This document shows positions 23,987-31,455 of a stretch of DNA of 43,830 bases, in pieces. The stretch is from JAMLIN01 sp041676645 (GTDB lineage: Bacteria > Pseudomonadota > Gammaproteobacteria > Burkholderiales > Burkholderiaceae_E). Where the stretch lies: positions 1 through 43,830 of the forward strand of contig JBAYRO010000022.1 of assembly GCA_041676645.1 (NCBI GenBank), read 5' to 3'. Position 1 is the stretch's first letter; the number at the start of each line of letters is the position of its first letter. The notes below the pieces were generated by a model. The model saw only the letters and a program-made list of their open reading frames with translations, was not told the DNA's origin and made no database searches. A program made the position numbers and the translations under genes.

Positions 23987-24943
23987 ATGGGTCGGACCAA
24001 GCTCCCCGCGGAATCCCCGGTCGGCCCGGCGCCCATCGCGCCGGTGGCCGCGGGTGGCGCGGGTGGCGCGGTTTCCGCTGCCGCGCCGGTCGACTTCCGC
24101 ACCGTGATCGGCGTATTCAAGCTGCGCATCGGCTTCCTGATCATGGTCACGGCGCTCGCCGGCCTCGCCATCGTCCCGACAGGCGCGGTCAGCGGGTTCC
24201 AGGCACTCGTGGTGGCATTGTCCGTACTGCTCGCATCGGCCGCCGCCGGCGCGTTCAACCAGTACATCGAGGCCGACAGCGACCGCCTCATGAAGCGCAC
24301 CCGGCGCCGCGCCTTCGCCAGCGGCGCGCTGCCATGCAATGGCGCCTGGCTGGCCGGCATCGTGGCCTTGCTGGTGTTCGCGGTGGCGGCAGCGGCCTGG
24401 ATCGTCAACCCCGTCTCGGCCGGTTTCGTGCTGCTGGGCGCCCTGACCTACGCGGGCGTCTACACGGTGGGGCTCAAGCGCCGCACCCCCTGGAACATCG
24501 TCATCGGCGGGTTGTCGGGCAGCTTCGCGGTGCTCGCCGGCGCCGCCGCCGCCGACCCGCACATCGGCCCCCTGGCCTGGCTTCTCGCGGCGGTGCTCTT
24601 CCTGTGGACACCGCCCCATTTCTGGAGCCTCGCGATCGCCAACGAGGCGGACTACCGTGCCGCCGGCGTGCCGATGCTGCCGGTGGTGGTCGGCAGCGCC
24701 CGCGCCGCGCGCATCGTCCATGCGAACACCATTCTGCTGGTGGCCGTATCCCTGCTGCCGCTGCTTGCCGGCGCGGGCTGGATCTACGGCCTCGGCGCCC
24801 TGCTCGGCGGCGCCCATTTCCTGCGCAAGACCCGGGCGCTTGCCCTAGAGCCCAGCCGCCAGAGGGCGATGGCGGCCTTCTTCGCCTCGATGGTGCAGCT
24901 CAGCGTACTCCTGGCGGCGGTCGTGATCGATGCGGCGCGCTGA
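23987..24943 (+). CDS. ctaB: CtaB/CyoE, heme O synthase
   Basis: A 318-residue protoheme IX farnesyltransferase of the UbiA superfamily. It has the first Asp-rich motif NQYIEADSDRLMKRTRRR, then TYAGVYTVGLKRRTPWNIVI and the family loop WTPPHFWSLAIANEADYRAA, with about eight helices. It attaches a farnesyl chain to heme b. The start at 23987 has AGGAG nine bases upstream; the preceding 30 residues are Pro/Gly/Ala-rich and of low complexity. It is co-transcribed with subunit I and supplies heme O to ctaA or directly to the enzyme. Confidence 0.93.
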   Translation: MGRTKLPAESPVGPAPIAPVAAGGAGGAVSAAAPVDFRTVIGVFKLRIGFLIMVTALAGLAIVPTGAVSGFQALVVALSVLLASAAAGAFNQYIEADSDRLMKRTRRRAFASGALPCNGAWLAGIVALLVFAVAAAAWIVNPVSAGFVLLGALTYAGVYTVGLKRRTPWNIVIGGLSGSFAVLAGAAAADPHIGPLAWLLAAVLFLWTPPHFWSLAIANEADYRAAGVPMLPVVVGSARAARIVHANTILLVAVSLLPLLAGAGWIYGLGALLGGAHFLRKTRALALEPSRQRAMAAFFASMVQLSVLLAAVVIDAAR

Positions 24944-25949
24944 TGGTCCGACGCCGCGCACCGACCTGTCGTCACCGACCAGGCCGGGCGATTGGTCGTT
25001 CCGGCGGCTCGCGCCCCTCGTCCTCTTCGTGGGCCTCATGCTGCCGGGCGTCGCCGCGCTCGCAACGACACTGCCCGACGAGTCCGCAACCCGCGCTGCC
25101 GGCAATCCGCCGGCTCCGACCGGATTCATCGAGCGTGCCGGCGCGTCCTCGCGCGCGCCTGGAACGGTCCCGACGCTCAACGAAGCCGAAGCGCTTCGAG
25201 TGAGCGAGGCGGCCGTGGGCCGCAGGATTCCCGATGCCACCCTGCTCGATCGGCAGGGCAAGCCGGTATCGCTGTCGAGCTATCGCGGCAAGCCGTTGCT
25301 GGTGAGCTTCATCTACACCGGCTGCTTCGAGATCTGCCCGACCCAGACACGAGCCCTGCACGATGCGGTGCGTGGGCTCGACGTGCTGCTCGGCTCGCAC
25401 CAGTTCAACGTGGTCAGCATCGGCTTCAACCAGCCCTTCGATACCCACCAGGCGATGCGCGCCTTCGCGGCGCAGCAGCGCATCGACTATCCCAACTGGG
25501 AATTCCTCAGCCCGGCACCGGACCTGGTCGAATCGCTGACCGACGCCTTCGGCTTCAGCTATCAGGCCACGCCCGCCGGTTTCGACCATGTGCTTGGCGT
25601 CACCGTGGTCGATGCCGAGGGTTACATCCACAGCCAGGTCTACGGTGACCGCCTGCGCGCCGACCAGCTCGGCGTCCCGCTGCGGCGCATACTGCTCGAC
25701 GCCCCGCCACCACCGTCCATGTCGACGCTGGCAGCCGTCGTCGAACGGGTTCGCATCCTGTGCACCGTCTATGACAAGGATACCGGCGAGTACCGCTACG
25801 ACTACAAGCTGATCTTCGAGATCATCGGCGGCGCGCTGTTCTTCCTCACCATGGCCGTCTACTTCCTGCTCGAATGGCGCAATCGCCGCCGGGCCCGGAA
25901 ACGGGCATCATGCACCACCGATCCGCAGGCCTCCGGCAGCGTGGCCTGA
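24930..25949 (+). CDS. SCO1/SenC copper chaperone with a C-terminal membrane helix
   Basis: A 339-residue protein. After an N-terminal hydrophobic anchor (about 27-46) comes the thioredoxin-like SCO domain: LLVSFIYTGCFEICPTQT gives the copper pair Cys132 and Cys136, and His220 (GFDHVLGVTVV) the third ligand. A second helix, about 294-315, and a basic tail follow, which simple SCO proteins lack. SCO proteins load copper into CuA. The gene overlaps ctaB by 14 bases. The position next to CuA and subunit I genes supports a role in maturation. The C-terminal extension may anchor it to the complex. Confidence 0.9.
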   Translation: MRRADGPTPRTDLSSPTRPGDWSFRRLAPLVLFVGLMLPGVAALATTLPDESATRAAGNPPAPTGFIERAGASSRAPGTVPTLNEAEALRVSEAAVGRRIPDATLLDRQGKPVSLSSYRGKPLLVSFIYTGCFEICPTQTRALHDAVRGLDVLLGSHQFNVVSIGFNQPFDTHQAMRAFAAQQRIDYPNWEFLSPAPDLVESLTDAFGFSYQATPAGFDHVLGVTVVDAEGYIHSQVYGDRLRADQLGVPLRRILLDAPPPPSMSTLAAVVERVRILCTVYDKDTGEYRYDYKLIFEIIGGALFFLTMAVYFLLEWRNRRRARKRASCTTDPQASGSVA

Positions 25950-27466
25950 AGGGATGGCAGTCGATCGAGAGGCTGTTCGACGCGGCCTTCGGCTCGCGGT
26001 TCAATCCCTTGCGCCATCTCGGCGCGATCGGCGTGATCGCGATACTGCTGCTGGCGGCCAGCGGCACGATCCTGTACATCGTGCTCGACACCTCGGCGAG
26101 CGGAGCCCATCGCTCGATCGACACCCTCGCGGCGCACCCGGCGGGACGCCTGCTGCGCGGCATGCACCGCTACAGCGCCGATGTCCTCGTGATCGCGCTC
26201 GGACTGCATCTGCTGCGCGAATTCCTCACCGGCCACGAACGCGGGTTTCGGCGTGTCTCCTGGCTGACGGGCATCCCCCTGGTGGCGTTCGTGTTCTTCG
26301 CCGCAATCGGTGGCTTCTGGCTGAACTGGGACCAGCTCGGCCAGTACTCGGCGACGGCGACGGCGGAATGGATCGACGCGCTGCCGCTGCTCGCCGCGCC
26401 GATGTCGCGCAACTTCCTGGTTGCCGATGCCGTCAGCGACCGACTCTTCTCCCTGTTCATCTTCGTCCATATCGGCGTCAGCCTGATGCTGGTCTTCGGG
26501 CTGTGGTTCCATGTCCGGCGCATCTCCCGGCCCAGTGTCATGCCGCCGCGCCGGCTCGTCCTGGGCCTGGTCGGCGTACTGGCCGCCATGGCGCTGGCCT
26601 GGCCCATCGCGAGCCATGCCCCCGCATCGCTCGCAAGCGTGCCCAGCGCACTGCGGCTCGACTGGATCCTGCTGTTCATCCATCCCCTGATGGACGCGAC
26701 CTCCCCGGGTTTCACCTGGGCGCTGGTGGGCGGTGGCTTTCTCGTGCTCTTCGCCCTGCCCTTCATGCCCCAGCCCAGGCCCGCCGCGGTGGCCGTGGTC
26801 GATCCGGCGAACTGCAACGGCTGCCAGCGCTGTTTCGCCGACTGCCCCTATGCGGCCATCACGATGGTGCCGCATCCGAACCAGCGCGTCGGACGCCTGC
26901 TGGCCCAGGTCGACCCCGATCTCTGCGCCAGCTGCGGCATCTGCGCCGGAGCCTGTCCGTCATCGACACCATTCCGGCGGGCCGAAGATCTCCTCACCGG
27001 CATCGACATGCCACAATCGACCATAGACCAGCTGCGCCGGCGCCTGCGCGAATCCATCGCCGCCAGCACGGCGCGGCGACCGCTGGTGATCTTCGGATGC
27101 CAGCATGGCGCCTCGACCACTGATATGGCGGCAAGCGACGTGAGCAACCTGGAACTGCTGTGCGCCGGCCAGCTTCCTCCCTCGTTCGTGGAGTACGCGC
27201 TTCGCGACGGAGCCGCCGGCGTGCTGGTGGCCCCGTGCCGGGAATGCGACTGCGAGTTCCGCTTCGGCGAGCGCTGGACGATCGACCGGCTGCTGGGTCG
27301 GCGCGAACCGCACTTGCGCGCCGGCGTGGCGGACGGCCGCCTCGCGCTCGTGCCCGCCAGCAAGGGGGACGAACCCGCGCTCGCAGCCTCCCTGGCCAGG
27401 CTGCGCGAGCAGGTCGAATCGATGCCGCTGGAGGCCAGCCTGGGGAGCCGACGCCGTCATGCCTGA
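25910..27466 (+). CDS. Cytochrome b fused to 2x[4Fe-4S] ferredoxin and MvhD-like domain
   Basis: A 518-residue protein with three parts. Residues 1-285 are a cytochrome b N-terminal-type membrane domain with two bis-His hemes: His86/His100 and His187/His201, both pairs 14 residues apart. Residues 298-352 are a two-cluster ferredoxin with Cys302, 305, 308, 312 and Cys339, 342, 345, 349. Residues 390-475 resemble the MvhD/FrhD domain of methanogen and Hdr-type complexes, with Cys397, Cys418, Cys443, Cys446 and Cys448 (VLVAPCRECDCEFRFGERW). It could pass electrons between quinol, ferredoxin-like and reductase partners. The start at 25910 overlaps the SCO gene by 40 bases and has no good ribosome site, so the N-terminus is uncertain. 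Confidence 0.82.
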   Translation: MHHRSAGLRQRGLKGWQSIERLFDAAFGSRFNPLRHLGAIGVIAILLLAASGTILYIVLDTSASGAHRSIDTLAAHPAGRLLRGMHRYSADVLVIALGLHLLREFLTGHERGFRRVSWLTGIPLVAFVFFAAIGGFWLNWDQLGQYSATATAEWIDALPLLAAPMSRNFLVADAVSDRLFSLFIFVHIGVSLMLVFGLWFHVRRISRPSVMPPRRLVLGLVGVLAAMALAWPIASHAPASLASVPSALRLDWILLFIHPLMDATSPGFTWALVGGGFLVLFALPFMPQPRPAAVAVVDPANCNGCQRCFADCPYAAITMVPHPNQRVGRLLAQVDPDLCASCGICAGACPSSTPFRRAEDLLTGIDMPQSTIDQLRRRLRESIAASTARRPLVIFGCQHGASTTDMAASDVSNLELLCAGQLPPSFVEYALRDGAAGVLVAPCRECDCEFRFGERWTIDRLLGRREPHLRAGVADGRLALVPASKGDEPALAASLARLREQVESMPLEASLGSRRRHA

Positions 27467-27992
27467 ACTTGCCGCTACCCGGTCCACGCCACGGGGACCG
27501 ATCGCCTGGGTCGGGCAGATACTGCTGTACGGCGCCTTTGCCGCGTTCATCGTCGTGTTCTCGAACTGGCCGGAGTATCGCCATCTCGCCGCCGACGAGG
27601 CAGTGATCAAGATCAGCTTCATCCATACCGGCCAGCCGGTGTCGGACTGCGTCCGGCAGACCGCCGAGGAACTGGCCAAGCTGCCGCCGAACATGCGAAG
27701 GCCGACCCGCTGCCCCCGCGAACGCTCGCCGATCGTCGTGGCAGTCGACATCGACGACGTCAACGTGCTGACCGACAGCGCCGAGCCCTCGGGGCTCTCG
27801 AAGGACGGCGCCTCGGCGGTCTTTCGCCGCCTCGTGGTGCCGGCCGGCGAACGACACATCTCGGTGCGCCTGAGCGACGACGTGCGCGCGCGCGATACAC
27901 CGTACGAGCGCGACGAGGTCCTCGCGCTCGCACCGGGCCAGATCCTCGTCATCGATTTCGACGCCAGCCAGGGCGGGATCACGTTCAAATGA
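27459..27992 (+). CDS. Membrane-anchored protein of unknown function with two cysteines
   Basis: A 177-residue protein I do not recognise. One helix (about 17-35) precedes a soluble domain likely facing the periplasm. Two cysteines, Cys64 and Cys85, lie in TGQPVSDCVRQTAEEL and RRPTRCPRERSP, a possible metal or disulfide site. The rest is beta-rich (IVVAVDIDDVNVL, LVVPAGERHISVRLSD, QILVIDFDASQGGITF) and suggests a small beta-sandwich. It overlaps the upstream cytochrome b gene by eight bases and the next gene by four, so it is clearly part of the operon and probably a subunit or assembly factor of the same complex. Confidence 0.75.
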   Translation: MPELAATRSTPRGPIAWVGQILLYGAFAAFIVVFSNWPEYRHLAADEAVIKISFIHTGQPVSDCVRQTAEELAKLPPNMRRPTRCPRERSPIVVAVDIDDVNVLTDSAEPSGLSKDGASAVFRRLVVPAGERHISVRLSDDVRARDTPYERDEVLALAPGQILVIDFDASQGGITFK

Positions 27993-29443
27993 ATACCCTC
28001 ACCACCCATGGACTCCAACAGGCCGGTTCAGCCAACCCGGCACGAATCACGGCCTCCACGCCCGCCGACTATCTGCTGCCGACCGTCACCACGGCGCAGC
28101 GCCGACGCGCCCGCGCCTGGCTCGGTCTCGGCCTCCTCGCGCTGATCGGCTCGGGCCTGTTCTCGGTGCTGCTGGTGCTGGCGCGGACACCGGGGATCAA
28201 CACCTGGCTACCGGCCGGCGACTTCTTCCGCGTCGCCCTGGTAGTGCATGTCGACCTGTCGGTCCTGGTGTGGTTCATCGCCATGGCCGGGCTGCTCTGG
28301 AGCCTCGACCTGCGCGACGCCCGGGGAACGCGTCCGCTCGGACATGCCGCACTGGTGCTGTGCTGGCTCGGTGCGCTGGGCATGGCGGTGTCCGCCTTCG
28401 CCGATCCGGGTGCGCCGGTGATGGCCAACTACATTCCGGTCCTCGATAGCGCCACCTTCCTCGGCTCGCTTGCACTGCTCGGCGCCGGCGCCCTGCTGCT
28501 CGTCGTGCGCGGCCTGGTCTACGCTCGTCCGATCGGCCTCGCGGTCGACGGCACCGGGGCGCTGCGCTTCGGACTGCATGCAAGCGTCGTGGCAAGCGCC
28601 GTCGCCCTGCTCGCCTTCGGACTTTCACTCGCCCTCGTCCCCACCGAACTGCCCGCCCGGACCTACTACGAGATCCTCTGGTGGGGCGGTGGCCATGCCC
28701 TCCAGTTCACCTGGACACTCCTCATGCTGGTGTCCTGGCTCGTGCTGGCGCAGGCCTGCGGCGGACGGATTCCCCTGAGCCCCCGGATCGTGCTGCTGAT
28801 GTTCATGCTGGCGCTGGCCAGCGTCTTCGTCACGCCTCTCGCCTATCTCATGCACGAAGTCACGACCGTGGAGCATCGCGAGATGCACACCTGGGGCATG
28901 CGCATCGGCGGTGGCCTGGCGATCGCGCCGCTCGCTCTCGCGGTGCTGCTGGCGATCGCGCCGCTGCGCCGGCCCGAGCCCGCCCGGCGCCCGCTGCGCG
29001 CGGCGCTGCTCGCGTCCATGCTGCTGTTCGTCGCCGGCGGCATCATCGGGCTCACCATCGAGGGCAACAATGTCAAGATCCCGGCGCACTACCACGGCTG
29101 CATCGTCGGCGTGACCCTCGCCCTGATGGGGCTGGTCTACCACCTGCTTCCGCAACTGGGCTGGCAAGCTCCGCAAGGCCGCCTCGCAGTGCTGCAGCCC
29201 TGGCTCTACGGCATCGGCCAGCTACTGCACATCGTCGGCCTGGTCTGGTCCGGCGGCTACGGCGTCCAGCGCAAGGTGGCTGGCAGCGAACAGGTGTTGC
29301 GCAGCACGGCCGAAGTCGCCGGCATGGGGCTGATGGGCCTGGGCGGGCTGCTGGCGATCATGGGCGGACTGCTGTTCGTCGTCGTGGTCCTGCGCGCGAT
29401 GCGAAGGCGGGCGCCCCGCGGCCAGCGGAGGGCAGCATCATGA
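27989..29443 (+). CDS. Divergent heme-copper-like subunit I with the CuB His pair missing
   Basis: A 484-residue protein with about 12 helices. Conserved heme ligands are probably His87 (VALVVHVDLSVLVWF) and His367/His369 (NVKIPAHYHGCIVGVT). The first CuB His is His236 (WWGGGHALQFTW). The next two CuB ligands normally sit as an adjacent His pair about 49-50 residues later; here those positions are Ala285-Tyr286 (PLAYLMHEV), with only His289 nearby. The Tyr position four after His236 is Phe240. It therefore looks like a member of the superfamily that has lost or altered CuB. It follows a SCO/CuA-type unit, so it is either a second electron-handling subunit or a novel reductase. Function is unknown. 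Confidence 0.75.
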   Translation: MNTLTTHGLQQAGSANPARITASTPADYLLPTVTTAQRRRARAWLGLGLLALIGSGLFSVLLVLARTPGINTWLPAGDFFRVALVVHVDLSVLVWFIAMAGLLWSLDLRDARGTRPLGHAALVLCWLGALGMAVSAFADPGAPVMANYIPVLDSATFLGSLALLGAGALLLVVRGLVYARPIGLAVDGTGALRFGLHASVVASAVALLAFGLSLALVPTELPARTYYEILWWGGGHALQFTWTLLMLVSWLVLAQACGGRIPLSPRIVLLMFMLALASVFVTPLAYLMHEVTTVEHREMHTWGMRIGGGLAIAPLALAVLLAIAPLRRPEPARRPLRAALLASMLLFVAGGIIGLTIEGNNVKIPAHYHGCIVGVTLALMGLVYHLLPQLGWQAPQGRLAVLQPWLYGIGQLLHIVGLVWSGGYGVQRKVAGSEQVLRSTAEVAGMGLMGLGGLLAIMGGLLFVVVVLRAMRRRAPRGQRRAAS

Positions 29444-31416
29444 TCGGCCTGCTCCAACGTGGATTGCGGGCCCTGTTCATGGGCGCGGAAGCCGTGTTCA
29501 ACCGCGCCTTCGGCGACCGGCTCAATCCGCTGTACCACCTCGGCTCCATCACCTTCTTCCTGTTCTGGATCATCGCCGGAACGGGAATCGTGCTCTACAT
29601 CTTCTTCGACACCAGCGTCCATGGCGCCTACCAGTCGGTGGACCGGATCACCCATGGACTCTGGGGTATCGGCGGCATCCTGCGCGGCCTGCATCGCTAT
29701 GCCTCGGACGCGATGATGCTCACGATGTGCCTGCACCTGGCGCGGCACTTCACCTTCAATCGCATGCGCGGCTTCCGCTGGTTCTCCTGGGTAACCGGGG
29801 TGGCGCTCCTGTGGATCGCCTATCTCGCCGGCGCCAATGGCTACATGCTGCCCTGGGATCGCCTTGCCCAGTTCGTCACCCAGTCGAGCTTCGAGCTGCT
29901 CGACTGGCTGCCGGGCTTCGACGGCCGGCTGATCCGCAACTTCATCCTGCCCGAGAGCGTCAGCGACCGACTCTTCTCGCTGCTGGTGTTCATCCACATC
30001 GGCGTACCGCTGAGCATGCTGCTGCTGATGTGGGTCCATGTCCAGCGGGTGCCCAAGGCGGCCATGCAGCCGCCCCGGCCGATCACCATCGCCCTCCTCG
30101 TGACCCTGTTCGTCATGGCGGCGGCGGTCCCGGCCCTGAGCCAGGGGGGTCCGGCCGACCTGAGCACCGCGCCCGAGGTGCTGAGCATCGACTGGTTCCT
30201 GCTGGGCCTGTTTCCCCTCGTCTACGCCATGCCCCTGGCCGGCGTCTGGGCCCTGGTGGGCGGGGTCACCCTGCTGCTGGTGGCCGTTCCCTGGCTGCCG
30301 CCGCGGCGCGGCGCCGCACAGGGCACGCAGCTGACGATCCATCCGGGACCGGCGCATGCGCCCGCCCGGGCGGGCGAAACCATTCTCGAGGCGGGACTGC
30401 GCGCCGGGCTGGCGCTGCCCTACGACTGTCGCTCCGGTGGTTGCGGCGTCTGCGTGTGCACGGTTCTCGCCGGACGGGTCGATCTCGGCCCCTACCAGCC
30501 GGCGGCGCTGACCGAAGCGCAGCGGGCTCGAGGCCAGGCCCTGATGTGCTGCGCGGTTGCGCTCGAGGATGTCGAGATCGAGGTCGAGGGCGTGGCCAGC
30601 CTCGTGACGGGCGAGGAAGGCGCCGTCGAAGCCGTGCGCATGTGGCAGGGACGGGTCGAGCAGATGGAAAGGCTCACCGACGACGTCATGCGGATCATGG
30701 TGAGCCTGCCGCCCGGCGAACGGCTGCGCTACGTTGCCGGGCAGTACGTGAACATCGTCCTCGAGGATGGCGCACGACGCGCCTTCTCGTTCGCCAGCGC
30801 ACCGGACGATGGCGCGGGGCCGATCGAGCTGCATGTCCGCCTGATCCCGGGCGGACGCTTCACCACCCATGTCTTCGAGGCGATGAAGGTTGGCGACGCC
30901 ATCAACTTCGAGGGACCGTTCGGCCGCTTCACGCTCAACGAAAGCGATCGACCCATCCTCTTCGTTGCCGGCGCCACCGGCTTCGCGCCGGTCAAGAGCA
31001 TCCTCGAGGATGCCTTCCGCCGCGGCGTGCAGCGGCCGATGCGACTCTACTGGGGCGTGCGCCAGTCCGACGACCTCTACCTGCACGACCTCGCCCAGCA
31101 GTGGCAGCGTGAACACGAGAACTTCAGCTTCGTTCCGGTGCTCTCCGAACTGCCCGAGGAGGATCCCTGGCAGGGCCGGCGCGGCCTGGTCCACGAGGCG
31201 ATCCTGGCCGATCACCAGGATCTCTCGGCCTACGAGGTCTACGCCTGCGGCTCGGTGATGATGGTCGAGGCGGCGGTGCCGGCGTTCGTGGCGCAAGGCC
31301 TGTCCGAGGATTTCTGCTTCTCGGACGCCTTCACGCCTTCCACGTCCCGCTCCGGGGATGGGGCCGCCGACGCCGATGGCAGCCCGTCCGCCGAGCCGCC
31401 ACCGCCGGCGACCTGA
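29440..31416 (+). CDS. Cytochrome b fused to [2Fe-2S] and FAD/NAD(P)H reductase
   Basis: A 658-residue fusion. Residues 1-285 are a cytochrome b domain with two bis-His hemes (His85/His99 and His186/His200), paralogous to the domain at 25910. Residues 296-385 are a plant-type [2Fe-2S] ferredoxin with Cys330, 335, 338 and 370 (YDCRSGGCGVCVC and LMCCAV). Residues 400-630 are a ferredoxin-NADP reductase module, with the FAD motif RRAFSFASAP and the NAD(P) motif FVAGATGFAPVKSIL. It could transfer electrons from NAD(P)H into the membrane. The ATG overlaps the previous stop by four bases. It ends in a Ser/Pro-rich tail. No close named family comes to mind. Confidence 0.85.
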   Translation: MIGLLQRGLRALFMGAEAVFNRAFGDRLNPLYHLGSITFFLFWIIAGTGIVLYIFFDTSVHGAYQSVDRITHGLWGIGGILRGLHRYASDAMMLTMCLHLARHFTFNRMRGFRWFSWVTGVALLWIAYLAGANGYMLPWDRLAQFVTQSSFELLDWLPGFDGRLIRNFILPESVSDRLFSLLVFIHIGVPLSMLLLMWVHVQRVPKAAMQPPRPITIALLVTLFVMAAAVPALSQGGPADLSTAPEVLSIDWFLLGLFPLVYAMPLAGVWALVGGVTLLLVAVPWLPPRRGAAQGTQLTIHPGPAHAPARAGETILEAGLRAGLALPYDCRSGGCGVCVCTVLAGRVDLGPYQPAALTEAQRARGQALMCCAVALEDVEIEVEGVASLVTGEEGAVEAVRMWQGRVEQMERLTDDVMRIMVSLPPGERLRYVAGQYVNIVLEDGARRAFSFASAPDDGAGPIELHVRLIPGGRFTTHVFEAMKVGDAINFEGPFGRFTLNESDRPILFVAGATGFAPVKSILEDAFRRGVQRPMRLYWGVRQSDDLYLHDLAQQWQREHENFSFVPVLSELPEEDPWQGRRGLVHEAILADHQDLSAYEVYACGSVMMVEAAVPAFVAQGLSEDFCFSDAFTPSTSRSGDGAADADGSPSAEPPPPAT

Positions 31417-31455
31417 CGACTTCCCGACGGGCCGGCCCCGGCCGGCTTCGAAGGC

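Noticed and set aside
28681..31416. A longer start for the second cytochrome b fusion, 253 codons upstream of the chosen one
   Set aside because: That part overlaps the subunit-I-like gene in another frame. The ATG at 29440 overlaps the upstream stop and begins the conserved cytochrome b sequence.
31417..31455. Terminator between the last respiratory gene and the TRAP gene
   Set aside because: GCCGGCC/GGCCGGC pairs with a loop too short to be certain and there is no T-run; function unclear.
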